Shown: in pieces, positions 1 through 10,138 of the stretch
How positions within the stretch are numbered: position 1 is the stretch's first letter
Layout of the letters: each line of letters starts with the position of its first letter
From: Aspidapion aeneum
Lineage: Eukaryota > Arthropoda > Insecta > Coleoptera > Brentidae
DNA length: 64,000 bases
NCBI GenBank assembly: GCA_963576565.1
Contig: OY755047.1
Coordinates: 22,017,171 to 22,081,170, forward strand
Direction of reading: 5' to 3'
Program-made: the position numbers and the translations under genes
The notes under the pieces: model-generated
What the model was told of the DNA's origin: nothing
What the model saw: only the letters and a program-made list of their open reading frames with translations
Databases searched by the model: none

Positions 1-240
1 AGTTATGCGCATTGGTCCTTATAGACAGACATACATACAAGAAAAATAGACAGACAGACGGCGAGACAAAAAGTTTAAAAATCATCTAAGACGCGAAGAT
101 ATATAAACATTTTTGAAATCGAAGCAACTTTTTTTTCTAATTTTTGACACGATCACCATATCTTACCCTACTATAGTTATAGTATACGTATACTGAGCTA
201 AAAATTTCTAAAAACTCTACGTAAACTTTAACAACAAGCG
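1..240. repeat. Edge of a dispersed repeat with CAGACAGACA tract
   Basis: The sequence around 1-60 (AGTTATGCGCATTGGTC, then repeated CAGACAGAC) and the following stretch resemble 7790-7935 and part of 8040-8100, so this is one end of the same dispersed family, cut by the window edge. No coding capacity is visible. The family is unclassified; such tracts are common in insect non-autonomous elements. Confidence 0.5.
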
Positions 241-900
241 CACCTTTAAATTATAATTGAAATCGTATTTACCTTTGCTGCCCTCGAAAGTGCCTTTTTA
301 TCTCTTCCTTAAATAGTCTTTAAATCCCTTCCTGGCGTAAATTCGTGACAAAATTTCCAGCTAATGCCAGGCAATTTTCGGGGAAAATTAAAAGGGATGG
401 GGCAATAGCTATTAAACTAATCTTGCAAGTAAATAACTTTGTGCCCAATTTTATTGGTATGTACAGGATAAGTCAACCACGAACACCGGTGTTTCGTAAA
501 AAGGCATTTCCATCCCCATCGTGGCTTGCTAACTACAGTTAAATCAAACTGGATAGTTTTTGGTCGTTCCAAAAACGGCCGAGGACTAACTCAATTCGAT
601 ATTATTGACATTTAAACGTCACATGTCGTTAACGGCTTCCGTGGAACGCTGCAAACTTACGGACGGTTAACATAGGAATTATGGCGTACGTAGAACATGC
701 GCGATTGTGTTTTAGCGAGCTTCTACTAAATTCCGTGCCATTTGGTGGCGCTGGCTGCACAGGTCACTGCAGTGTTGAGCGAAACTATTGAGTAAATTAT
801 ATGGATCATATACTCAAAGGCGGAACCCATTTATTTGAAATAGGGGAGGATGTGGGAATAAGAAACAGAGGTAATAGGAATAATAATTATTTTTTATTTC
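241..900. other. No recognisable gene
   Basis: I see no gene here. A 65-codon open frame at 345-542 has no motif I recognise and is not supported by splice sites or similarity to another part of the window. Confidence 0.5.
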
Positions 901-902
901 TC

Positions 903-1055
903 TTACCAATATCGTAAGACGAGATTTATCATCATTTTTTTGAATTATTTTTGATATATTTTATCAATAAAGAAATAAAATAAGTATAAAATCGGCATTA
1001 TAAGGACTCTATGCCCGCTTAGCTACGAAAAATTGTTGTTTTGTTTATTCTAGGG
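903..1055. repeat. Repeat shared with 34547-34790
   Basis: Two blocks recur at 34547-34790: one around ACCAATATCGTAAG followed by GAGATTTAT, and one reading CTATGCCCGCTTAGCTACGA. Both copies sit beside an RTE-like LINE fragment (1075-1690 and 33080-34345), so they may be part of that element or of a shared flank. Confidence 0.45.
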
Positions 1056-1074
1056 TACTAAACTTTGCAAGTAT

Positions 1075-1690
1075 ACTATAAGAAAGTTAACGGAAGAATA
1101 CCAAAAGTAGGGGTTAACAGTGAACGTGGACAATAACGAATCAAGTGAGGTAGAACTAGACAATGGACAAACAATATTTCCATGCAACGAGTATGTATAC
1201 TTATGTGTCACATTTGACAAGACAGGACCAGAATCTAAAGAACTGGAAAAAAGAGTGGTAAAAGCAAAAAAGGTTATTGGATGGACAGTATTTTATGGAG
1301 CAAAGAAATACAAATAAAGTTAAATTAAACTTATATATAATAGAAAAATACCAAACAAAGATGAAAAGTATCAAAATGGATGCAATAAGAAGATAAGTGG
1401 GAATATCTAGAACAGATCATATAAGAAATGAGATCATAAATGAAAGAATTGGAATCGAGGAAAGCATAACGGATGACATCACTAAACGACAACTGATATG
1501 GTACGGCCATGTACAACGGATGAACGATGAAAGATTACCAAAGCAGATCCTAGAATGGTAACCAATAGGGCGCAGAAAGAGAGGGCCTCTTAAACTAGAA
1601 TGGTCAGGATCGAAGAAGGTGGAGAATAGGCGTCGGACAACGTAGAAAAACGTCAGACATAGTAGTACTAAACTTTGGGTTATACCCAGA
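1075..1690 (+). pseudogene. RTE-like non-LTR retrotransposon fragment (family A)
   Basis: Decayed 3' half of an endonuclease/reverse-transcriptase polyprotein. Recognisable pieces in order are VNVDNNESSE, SPCNEY-like FPCNEYVYL, VTFDKTG, then MDAIRR, ISRTDHIRNE, KRQLIWYGHVQRMNDERLP and GRRKRG. In-frame stops (for example after MDAIRR and after LEW) and a deletion relative to the copy at 33080-34345 show it is dead. It belongs to the same family as 5110-5990 (minus strand) and 33080-34345. Placement in the RTE clade rests on recalled similarity of the C-terminal segment; the broader call of non-LTR retrotransposon is firmer. Confidence 0.8.
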
Positions 1691-1699
1691 TACCTGCTT

Positions 1700-3070
1700 T
1701 GAACTGGGATTGGAAAGTTTCCCAAATGGATATATTTCCCTGAGTGCTTCGGTTTCCACTCCTGGAGTGGCAATCATCCCGCCGTGTGAAGGAGGCTTTA
1801 TAACTTAAATTTTACTAACATAAAAAAAACATATTTAAATAAACTCTATAAATGAAAGTTAAAATAAAACATTGTGTGACGTGACTGCCTCAAACCAGTT
1901 ATTGTTTTACTATAATATAAATAAATAAAAATAAATAAATAAATATATGTCGGCAAATACGTTAGAAAATCGAAAAGTGAAGCACTTATAGCTTGCTTTG
2001 GGAACAATGGCAAATTTAAATTCGCAGATCCAAGTGTGCATGCGCGTGTTTTGTCACGTTGACACACAGCTGCTGTGTGGGTAGATGCCATATTTAATGT
2101 TTATTTACATTTTGCGGTGTTTTGCGTTTGTCGTGTAAAAATATGTCCTTTTTCTGTAAAAAATGGGAAATAATTAACGTAAAACATGTGCGGTTTGTGG
2201 AAAAATGTTCGAGAGAAGTAAGGGAGTGCCATTCCTTTGGTAGGTACTGGTATTTTTCTTTATAGCTCGTTAATAAAGTTAAGAGTGGTTTATAGATGCC
2301 ATTAAGGACTTCACGTTGTCCACAATAAATCGGCACAATTAATTTTGGAAAAACTATAATTTTAATTCACAATTTGTTAAATTTTCATCTAATCAATTAG
2401 TTTTTAGAAAAAAATAATAGACAGCCCTTCATTTTTGACAATTGGGAAACAATGTAGTGACGTAACGGAGTATGTTCTAAAACCACCAAAACTGAAGCAT
2501 GCGCAGTAACCGAAATCCTGTCTACCCGAAAAAGGAACATTCATAGAATTAAATAGGGGTCCTGGCTTCAAGCATCGCGTGTGAGAATGCATGGGTGTGC
2601 CCCATATTCATGCTCTAACGTGTATGTATGTATGTAGGTGACATACAAAGAAAAGATTATTTTTGTTTCGTCTATATACTTTATCTCTTTATAAAAAAAA
2701 CGATCAAAAACGTTTTTTTTTTAGAAAAAAAATGTTTTTAAAGGTCTCTTTGTGTATTTAGTTGTTATTTTAAAGCCTATTCGCGAAATGTTTTCCTATA
2801 AAATAGAGTATTAACACCCACTTGAATTTTCAAATGTTTTCTTTCTTTTAAAGGAATGCTGTTTCGATACATGGATAAATAAACCTTATCAAAAGGTATT
2901 TGTAGTAATATTAAAAGGAGGCCATTATTGAGCTTAAACGCTTTTGATCTTTTTTACACAGAGCCAAAAGCGCCTCAATATTGGATAAGGTGACCTGGAG
3001 GTCTATTATTTAAATTAATTTTGTTTAAAGTCTGTTAGAAGTGCAACAAAACGGGATTTAAAAATAAATT
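1700..3070. other. No recognisable gene
   Basis: AT-rich sequence with short chance open frames and simple tracts (for example TAAATAAATA near 1917-1945). I recognise no gene, RNA or complete element. Confidence 0.5.
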
Positions 3071-3076
3071 GTATTA

Positions 3077-3620
3077 CAGTGAAACCTCCTATAAGCGAGG
3101 TGTCCGCTTATGAGAGGGAACAATTAACAATTTCCGCTGCTTGAGTTTTTCCGATATTAAATTTTTCAGCGATCTTTCGTGCTGATAGATGTTCCTTCTC
3201 CGTTAACAACTTGAATTTTTTTTACGTAAACTAAGAAATTTTTTACTAGGCGCAATTTCAAAGAGATCTATTACTACCAACTGAACAACAAAAATAAAAC
3301 ACAGCAGTCCTGCCGTTAAAATATTTTGTAAATACAACAGAAGTATTTGGTCTCCGCATTAAAACGGAAAAAGGTAATTCCCCGGCTCCAGAGTGCGTTG
3401 TTGCCAACATACTACATAATATTAATGCCCATGTCGTGCAGGGATCCGTCCTGTTGTCAAAGGTTTCCGTCCGGTTAAGGGAGGTCTCTCCAAAAAAAAT
3501 TGTCCGCGTCCGGTTATTAGTGTCCGGTTATAGGAGTGAATTTGTCATGTAAAGAAATAGGGAAAAGCTTGGTTCTAACAAATTTGTCCGGCTAAAGGGA
3601 GTGTCTGCTTAATAGAGCTG
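3077..3620 (-). mobile_element. Pogo/Tigger-like DNA transposon fragment
   Basis: Begins right after a TA with CAGTGAAACCTCCTATAAGC, the same terminus as the element cut by the window's right edge (63825). Further GTCCGGTTA/GTCCGCTT terminal-like motifs occur at 3460-3620. On the minus strand about 3124-3225 translates to LLTEKEHLSARKIAEKFNIG followed by KTQAAEIVN, which resembles the N-terminal helix-turn-helix of pogo/Tigger (CENP-B-like) transposases. A frameshift lies just upstream of it and the DDE domain is missing. The right boundary is uncertain; a degenerate end may lie near 3549. Confidence 0.7.
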
Positions 3621-3654
3621 TCCTCAAGAAGACGTTTTACTTTATTACCTTGTA

Positions 3655-4059
3655 CCAGGTGGGCCAAAAAAAAACCGTACAATTTTTTTAAAATTATAAC
3701 TTTTGAACTATATCATCGATTTTAGTGGGACAAACTGCACTTGAGTTTTGACTAATTATATTTTTTACACCAAACCGATTTTGTTGATTCATACCTTGTT
3801 GTGCGTGGCAAGAATGCAGCTTTTTTACTGATTGAAAAAAATAAATAAAACATGTACGAAACAAAAGAATAAACGAACCTCTTTGAAGGGTAAAATTTAA
3901 TTTTATCCGTCATCTTGGATTTTAAGTTGGTGGAAAAAAAGAACATTTAGTCAAAACCCTGATTAATTCTCTATCAAGTCCAGTTTGTCCCATTAAAATC
4001 GATGATATAGTTCAAAAGTTATAATGAAAAAAATTGTCCAGTTTTTTTGACCCACCCGG
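3655..4059. mobile_element. Mariner-type MITE, family M1, copy A
   Basis: About 405 bp bounded by TA on both sides. The ends are CCAGGTGGGCCAAAAAAAA and the inverse, TTGACCCACCCGG, and the inverted repeat continues inward (for example ATCGATTTTAGTGGGACAAA against its complement near 3990). No transposase is present. The TA duplication and ends point to Tc1/mariner mobilisation. Copy B is at 14862-16438 and a decayed copy at about 37160-37425. Confidence 0.8.
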
Positions 4060-5100
4060 TAAATGTCTGCAAATGAGTTTTTTTTTGTATAAAAGTTTAA
4101 TTCTTTTATTGTTCATAAAATAAACAAAGAAAAATTGGTTTTAAGTCAGTTGCACAAAGATAAAAGCCGACCATCGGCATATCCTTTATAGAAAGTGACA
4201 TGGGCGGCGGTAGCTATATTCATGAAAATTATTTCATTTAATTATGGCGTAAACTAAAGAAATAAAAATAGATAATAAAACTTTATATTCCTACACCTAC
4301 AGGAACGACACTGATTTATTTTCTAACTCTGCATACTGCCGACTAAAGGAGTCCCGAGAAGCACACCCGAAAGCAATTAAAAGCGCATCTCAAAAAAATC
4401 TACCAATCAGGTGCCGCTCATCCACCTGGGCTCGGTCGGTCGGAAAACAAATACTTTGTGGCCGGAGCGCAAAGAGCCGCGCCTCTTCTATGTCGGTAGG
4501 GTTAAAATTATACCAGGAAGATTTTATATGAATTTGGATAACTTTTGAAGGGCAGAATGAAGCAAAATTTCATTAAATCGAGAGAACCCCGTATTAGGAG
4601 TTATTCAAGTGACTTTGCAAAAACTATAGCATCTTTTACAAGGTAATTATTTTTAATTCTGTAGATTATACGAGTATTAAATGACCTGTTTTGACTGGTC
4701 ACCTTAATTCAAAGAAACTTGAGAAGGTGCCAGGTCGTATGCGTGTGTAAAGTGTTAAAGCAACGAAAACTGATATTTTTCCAACTTTACCTACGTGACA
4801 AAAATATATATATTAAGAAGTTTTTTCAGTTTTTTTGCCTAGGTTATTCTATTACGTTGATTTCATTTGATCCTTTCAAATTGGGTTTGAAAGGAATCCA
4901 AGATGGCCCTAAACTTTTTTGGCAGTCGCCAACAGATCAAGTTAACTATTTAGAATGGGACGTGAGACTCTTGAACTTTTTGGAAAAATAGAAAACTCCG
5001 TTTTTATGGTTGTCTGTCCTACCCCCGTTAGTTAAAAGGGCGCAATACTACTAGTATGTCAGGGCTTTTTGACTCATTGATCTTTAAATTGACTGTTGCC
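4060..5100. other. No recognisable gene
   Basis: I recognise no gene. A short block near 5020-5050 (CCCGTTAGTTAAAAGGGCGC) resembles the terminus of the small nested element at 21768-21990, so a fragment of that family probably lies here. Confidence 0.4.
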
Positions 5101-5109
5101 ATTCTAGTT

Positions 5110-5990
5110 TATGACCAATGAACTTGTAAATTTACAAGTTCATTGTTTAGGACGCCCTCTTTTTCTGCGCCATATTGGTTGCCATTCTAGGAACTGCTTT
5201 GGTAATCTTTCGTCGTTCATCCGTTGTACATGGCCGTACCATATCAGTTGTCTTTTAGTGATATCATCCGTTATGCTTCCCTCGATTCCAATTATTTCTT
5301 TTATGTTCTCATATCTTATGTGATCTGTTCTAGATATTGTCATTGATCTTCTTATTGCATCCATTTCGACATTTTTGTTTTGTATTTTTCTGTTACGCGA
5401 AAAGTCTTTAAGCGTGCTATTCACCATTGTTTCATTTATGTTAAATTTTGCATTATTTTTTCTCTCTACTCCATAAAATACTGTTAAGACAACAGAGAGA
5501 CAGACAACCTTTTTTTGCTTTTACTATTCTTTTTTCCAGTTCTTTACAGTCGGATGAACCGAACCGAACCGAACCTGTCTCATAAATGTGACACCCAAGT
5601 ATACATACTCATTGCATGGAGATATTGTTTCTCCATTGTTTAGTTCCAACTCACAGGATTCGTTTCGAATACATAAAAGTACTGAGTGTTGTCCACGTTC
5701 ACTGTTAATCCCCACTGACGTTAATTTTCTCATCATATACTCCATGTCTTCTTTATCATTAGCTACAATTGCTTGGTCGTCAGCAAACTGTAGTGTGTAT
5801 ATGGTCGTTAAGTTGTATTCACATGTCGTGCACCTTGCGTTTCCAGTTTTGTAGAGCTGCTGTGATATATATTTTAAAAAGAGTTGGAGTGATACAACAT
5901 TCCTGTCCTAAGCCTTTCGTTACTAGGACTTCTTTTGAAAGTCGATTTCCAATTTTAAATTTAGATTTTGACCCTAAAAGGGCGCAATAC
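5110..5990 (-). pseudogene. RTE-like non-LTR retrotransposon fragment (family A), minus strand
   Basis: Read on the minus strand from about 5960 down, the pieces are GLGQECCITPTLFKIYI (reverse-transcriptase palm region), FADDQAIVANDKEDMEYMM (FADD catalytic motif), SPCNEYVYLGVTF, then MDAIRRSM, ISRTDHIRY, LIWYGHVQRMNDERLPK and RRKRGRPK. Frameshifts and a small direct repeat (GAACC units near 5563) break it. The order matches the + strand copy at 33080-34345, which confirms the family. Confidence 0.85.
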
Positions 5991-6400
5991 CAAGGAAATT
6001 TATGATTCCTTTTAACAAACTAGGTAGACATTCTGGGTCTTGAACGATGTGACCATCCACATCACGCTTTGACCCATAGCAAACTTTGACGGTCGCGTGT
6101 TGTGCGAAATGACTTGTCACGACAACTCTTTAGAGTTAGAAAAAAAAAAAGTAAACCTGTTTTTTTTTTTGGTTAAGTTTTTTGAGATAAAATTCGAAAA
6201 CGTCAAGTACAATACTGCTTTTAGAAAGCTGGTCTCTTTTCAAAAGTTGCTTTTTAAATAAAGCTGCTATTACTTTTACTGCTTTTTGAAAGAAGCAGAT
6301 TTGCCCATCACTAGTTCGTCGTAGTGGAAGATTAACCTTCAAGTGGTGAAGTGGAAAAGAGTCACATCTTAGATGAGGTCCGTCGGTTCAATAGACCAAT
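5991..6400. other. No recognisable gene
   Basis: AT-rich sequence with poly(A)/poly(T) tracts around 6140-6170; nothing recognised. Confidence 0.4.
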
Positions 6401-6410
6401 ATGCCTATAA

Positions 6411-7200
6411 AGCCATGTCAACACCAAAGAAACACAGAGGAACATTTTATTGCTGGTTGCCGCAACCTGTTTATGAAAATAGAAACAACAGCAAAAGTTC
6501 CGTAAACATTCTGTCTACACCAAAGTAACTCATCTTGAGAATGTTTCGTTGTGTTGCTGCAACAGGAAACGTTGTGTCTACACCAGTGCAGTGTGTGATC
6601 CTAGTTTCTAAACAATGAGGAGCGACGAAGGTTTGCAGACAGCATGATGCATGATGCATGATGAGCTTTCTTTTAACTTTATCAACACTAACACCATCGT
6701 TAATCCCATTGCATATCTCCACCCACAAATACTGTTTTTTGTCACGGTCTTTATACATTTTATACCGTGGATTCCACAAACACTCGGCATTTTGGTATAA
6801 TTCAATAACCATATTATATTTTCTGTTGTCCATTTAAACGGCATGTTTTTTACTGTTAGTTAATGTTTTTAGTATTGATAAACTAAATTATGTTGAGCGA
6901 TATTTTCGGCAAGGACGCGTGGGCTTCAAGACACAAGTTTCGAGTTTTAGAAACAAGCAACAAAATGTCCACACTGATAAAAATACCGTTGAGAAACAAA
7001 AAATGTTTACCAATGTTTCTATATGTCCTTTGATCTTTGCCGCTAAATATGGAAACAAGCAACTGATAGGAACTTTTGTTGCTGCAACAGTAAACAACGA
7101 GGAACTTAAATAAACTTTTGGCAACATTCAGGAACAAGTTCCAGGAACAAGCAACATAAACATAATGTTCCTATGTGTTGCTTTCGGTGTGGACGTGGCT
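6411..7200. mobile_element. PIF/Harbinger-like element, 790 bp
   Basis: Both sides carry the 3-bp direct repeat TAA (6408-6410 and 7201-7203). The terminal inverted repeats read AGCCATGTCAACACC at the left and, in complement, AGCCACGTCCACACC at the right, and the similarity continues inward through the AGGAACATT region. A TWA target duplication is the hallmark of PIF/Harbinger elements. The interior holds a broken MADF-like domain (separate entry), in keeping with the DNA-binding second protein of that superfamily. Confidence 0.75.
6665..6844 (-). pseudogene. MADF/Myb-like domain remnant inside Harbinger-like element
   Basis: The minus strand reads MPFKWTTENIIWLL in one frame and continues after a frameshift as ELYQNAECLWNPRYKMYKD, RDKKQYLWVEIC and VDKVKRKL. 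The spacing of W, LY, C/LWNP, YK, DR and W matches the MADF fold (tri-helical Myb/SANT-like DNA-binding domain). The domain stops about where the third helix ends, so only one domain is left. It could be a captured host gene fragment, but its position inside an element with TAA duplication favours the accessory protein of a Harbinger transposon. Confidence 0.6.
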
Positions 7201-7229
7201 TAAGGATTCCGACAACCATTTAAATACGT

Positions 7230-7935
7230 GTGAGCTAATATAACTAAAACTGAAATATATTTTATTTAACTCCAGACTCAATTACCTTTCGTTTGATAAC
7301 ACACAAGCCATGTTTTGACTTAAACCAATGAGTATATGATCCATATAGAGTGGCAACTGGCGAGCTTTGCCACATTGAGGGGCAGATGGCGCTGAAATAA
7401 ATTTGTCTAGTACGCAATATTTAGAGACAAGTACTCTGATCTAATGGCATTTATATGATAGACCTGAACCTCGGAACTTGCATATACAACTAAATCGTAC
7501 CTGTAGTCCCTAAATATTGCGTACTAGACGAATTTATTTCAGCGCCATCTGCCCCTAAATGTGGCAAAATTCGCCAGTTTCCACTCTATGCGCGTCATAT
7601 ACTCATTGCTTAAACTCTAATAACCCTTTAAAAAAAATGTATTTTGTTTAACTGCAGACTCACTTCGTTTGATATCACACACGCCATATTTTCACATAAA
7701 CTCTAATTTTTTGCATTTTGTTCATTTTTAAATGGGATCATCTCGACCAAGCCTAGGTATCAAATTTCATTAAAATCGGACAAGCGGTTTTTGAGTTATG
7801 CGCGTTGGTCATTACAGACAGACATACAGACATACAAAATTTTAAAATCGAAGCAACTTTTTTTTTCTCGAAAAAATTAGGATCAACATAGCTCCACTTC
7901 TATAGTATAGTAGTAGTGTGAGCTAAAAAAAATTA
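7230..7935. repeat. Dispersed repeat split by a foldback insertion
   Basis: The parts on either side of 7326-7608 belong together: they repeat in opposite orientation at 30895-31175 (TTTGATATCACACACGCCAT and ATTACCTTTCGTTTGATAAC blocks). The right part ends with a CAGACAGACATACAGACATAC tract that recurs at the window start. No coding capacity. Confidence 0.6.
7326..7608. mobile_element. Foldback MITE with ~100-bp inverted arms and 7-bp duplication
   Basis: The arms begin CAATGAGTATATGA and run through GAGTGGCAACTGGCGA and GCAGATGGCGCTGAAATAAA to the complement at 7505-7608. The sequence CTTAAAC directly precedes (7319-7325) and directly follows (7609-7615) the element, a target-site duplication of 7 bp. 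There is no ORF. The superfamily is not clear from the ends. Confidence 0.8.
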
Positions 7936-8264
7936 GGATCACCATAGCTCACACTACGGTAGTATAGTAATAAATGTGGTTCCGTTTTGAAAACTTTTTA
8001 TATATCTTTATTACGTTTCAGATGATTTGAACTTTTTTTGTCACGTCAACTGTCTGTCTGTGCTTGCCCGATTTCAATGAAATTAGGTACCTAGGTTGGA
8101 ATTTGTCTCTAGATGGTTCCGTTTTAAATGAATAAAATCTACTGGACATAAGCCAAAAAAGAGCTGGGGTAGAATCGTGTGACCTTAGGTGCCCATAAAT
8201 TGGCATAAGTTATGAGTAACAGGCTAAATTTTCGCAAATAGCTTCATTTTTCTGAGACGTTCAA

Positions 8265-8545
8265 GTGCGATGTTTGCTACCATTGACGAAAGAGAGAAAA
8301 CCATTGGAAGTCAATCATTTTGCGCGTAAAACTTATCTTTCACTTGAAAATAAAACGAGACGCCCTCTTCAGGTTAGAATAAATATAACAAGTACCCAAT
8401 TAGAAGATATTGAAAAATTCGGTTTAGCGGATCATGCATGGTCACAGAATTCAATGGTCTTAAGCTAAAGTTTTGCATAAGGAGTCGCATTGGCGAAAAC
8501 AAAAGTTCATTGGAGCCGCCTAACGGGTGGCCTACAAGTGCCTAC
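8265..8545. pseudogene. Rearranged Penelope-like element fragment (inverted junction)
   Basis: Two pieces of a Penelope-like retroelement lie head to head. About 8270-8345 matches, in reverse orientation, the reverse-transcriptase segment at 31785-31865 (the region around the coding for GLPMGLALSP). From about 8347 onward the + strand reads KTRRPLQVRI, then IEKFGLADHAWS, part of the GIY-YIG nuclease region matching 32510-32660. The junction is abrupt. Such inversion fits twin-priming during target-primed reverse transcription or a later rearrangement. Confidence 0.75.
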
Positions 8546-8559
8546 TCCCGTTTCTTTTT

Positions 8560-9540
8560 CGCCCTTTCGAATTGTAATGTCAAACGCATGGTGTATCCTC
8601 TCTTCTTTATTTGGGTTGGTTCTAGAATCTCTGACTGTTCTGTCCTAAAAAATCCTAAAAGAGATTTCCATAAAGAACGTCAAAATAAAAGCAAAATAAA
8701 ACGGAAATAAATGAAAGAAAACACTTCACATATGGAGGAAGACTGGCACACATATAAAGTGAGTGATACGCGTGCCCTGGAAATCTAAATATTTTACAAA
8801 AATTCATTTTGAAACAGTTGCCGTTTACGTTGAAGTGATAAATTGCCTTTTTATTTTCTTGAAAAACGAAGTCGCTATTTGCTATCCAGAATAAAACTTT
8901 TCTTACAAAAAACAACTTCTTTGCCAATTTTTATAGGTTTGGATTATTTGCTAATGAATACCGCCCCTTAAAAACTATGAATAACCGCGATTTTGTTCCG
9001 CCTTTCTAAAAAACTGTAGTATCCCGTGGGATAGTTGTGGAAGATTTTTTTAAACCGAGCTAGATCGATTGGTAATAGATCACACAATTTTAAGTCACCG
9101 GTTGTTTGCCTCCAATTGACGTCATAAATCCCAGATGACGGCTTTTTTCATGTTTCACAAACTTTGGCTTACACCTTTGGCTAACTTCGTTTTACAGAAA
9201 AACTACTAAAAGCTTTTTTGTTTGAATGAGAACACCAAATAATAATTAGCTTTTTACCGCGTGAACAAGTCCACATCTAGGAGGCTCAATTTCTATAAGA
9301 GGACACAAAACAGATAGAGTATTGCATGGATTAATAAGATACCGCGATACGCACCGTTCCCGTAGAAAGCGTTCCACTGTTGCCAAAGTTAACAATCTGA
9401 AACATTTGTTGGGGGCGACAATTTTTTCGTTTAATTTTTCATTAAAATGTCTCTTCGAAACAAGCGTTTTCAAAAACCGTGTTTTCGGAAAACGGACAGT
9501 GACCCACCCCGTATAATTAATGCATTTAATAAAACTGACT
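8560..9540. other. No recognisable gene
   Basis: Open frames on both strands at 9246-9516 overlap each other and carry no motif I can name. No complete element is seen. Confidence 0.4.
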
Positions 9541-9552
9541 ACGTTTCGTGAA

Positions 9553-9680
9553 CCGGGTAGCTGCCTATACTGATATTTTCGCTAATCTGGCAACTTTTGT
9601 TTTACGCTTTTCTGTTCTCCTATGCAACCCTTATGGCCCATAGAAGAATCCTACCCCTAGATAGAAGGCTGGCGACGCTG
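9553..9680. repeat. Repeat shared with 39753-39860
   Basis: The blocks CTGATATTTTCGCTAATCTG, TCTGTTCTCC and CCCTAGATAGAAGGCTGG occur here and again at 39753-39860 in the same order and orientation. It lies about 300 bp upstream of the neuropeptide F start codon, so it is within or near the gene's 5' region. Confidence 0.6.
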
Positions 9681-9929
9681 TATCTCAAATACTAACAAAG
9701 ATACTAGTTTTTTTTTAAATACAAAAAAAATGTGAAGGAAGTCTATGGATATAATTTGCTGGTTGTTTGACTCAAATGTGATGTGAGTAAGAGCGCCTGT
9801 GAGACGTCATAAATCCAAAATTGTGATTTTTTCCATCTCTTTTCACAAAATTTTGCTTTTAACTTTTGCCACATATATACAAAAGTATCTCATTCTGGGA
9901 GTCAAATAATAAATCAAAAACGACTTTAT

Positions 9930-9980
9930 TGTTTATTGTTTCAGATCTTTTTTACTCCTTAATCTTCCCCCGTCCCAAAA
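9930..9980 (+). promoter_or_regulatory. NPF: Likely 3' splice site and 5' UTR of neuropeptide F exon 1
   Basis: A pyrimidine-rich run ending TTTATTGTTTCAG (AG at 9943-9944) sits 36 nt before the ATG at 9981. It resembles a strong acceptor, so the first coding exon probably has a separate upstream non-coding exon. I could not identify that exon or a promoter. Confidence 0.5.
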
Positions 9981-10138
9981 ATGTGGTGGCCCGCAATAAA
10001 ATGGCTGTTTGTCGGCGCCGCTGTTGCCATGTTTAGTCACGTCAACGTGTGTAAAGCAGCGCCATCTCCAAGGAACGAAGACATGTTTCGCGAACTAATG
10101 AAACTCGATCAGATGTATTCCTCTGTTGCCAGACCTAG
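9981..10138 (+). CDS. NPF: Neuropeptide F precursor, coding exon 1
   Basis: Neuropeptide F is the insect homologue of NPY: a secreted, C-terminally amidated peptide of neurons and midgut endocrine cells acting on a G-protein-coupled receptor in feeding control. The ATG opens MWWPAIKWLFVGAAVAMF, a typical signal peptide with a hydrophobic core at residues 8-18; the likely cleavage is after CKA (residue 26). The mature part starts APSPRNEDMF and runs to LDQMYSSVARPR at residue 53. The last codon is split: AG at 10137-10138, donor GTAAAG. Joining exon 3 gives ARPR-F-GKR, the amidation and dibasic cleavage signal, and a 28-residue mature amide, within the normal NPF range. The start is chosen because it is the first ATG before a signal peptide. 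Confidence 0.92.

Noticed and set aside
9246..9516. Overlapping frames on both strands near 9.3 kb as a gene upstream of NPF
   Set aside because: Neither strand shows a domain or splice site that supports coding.
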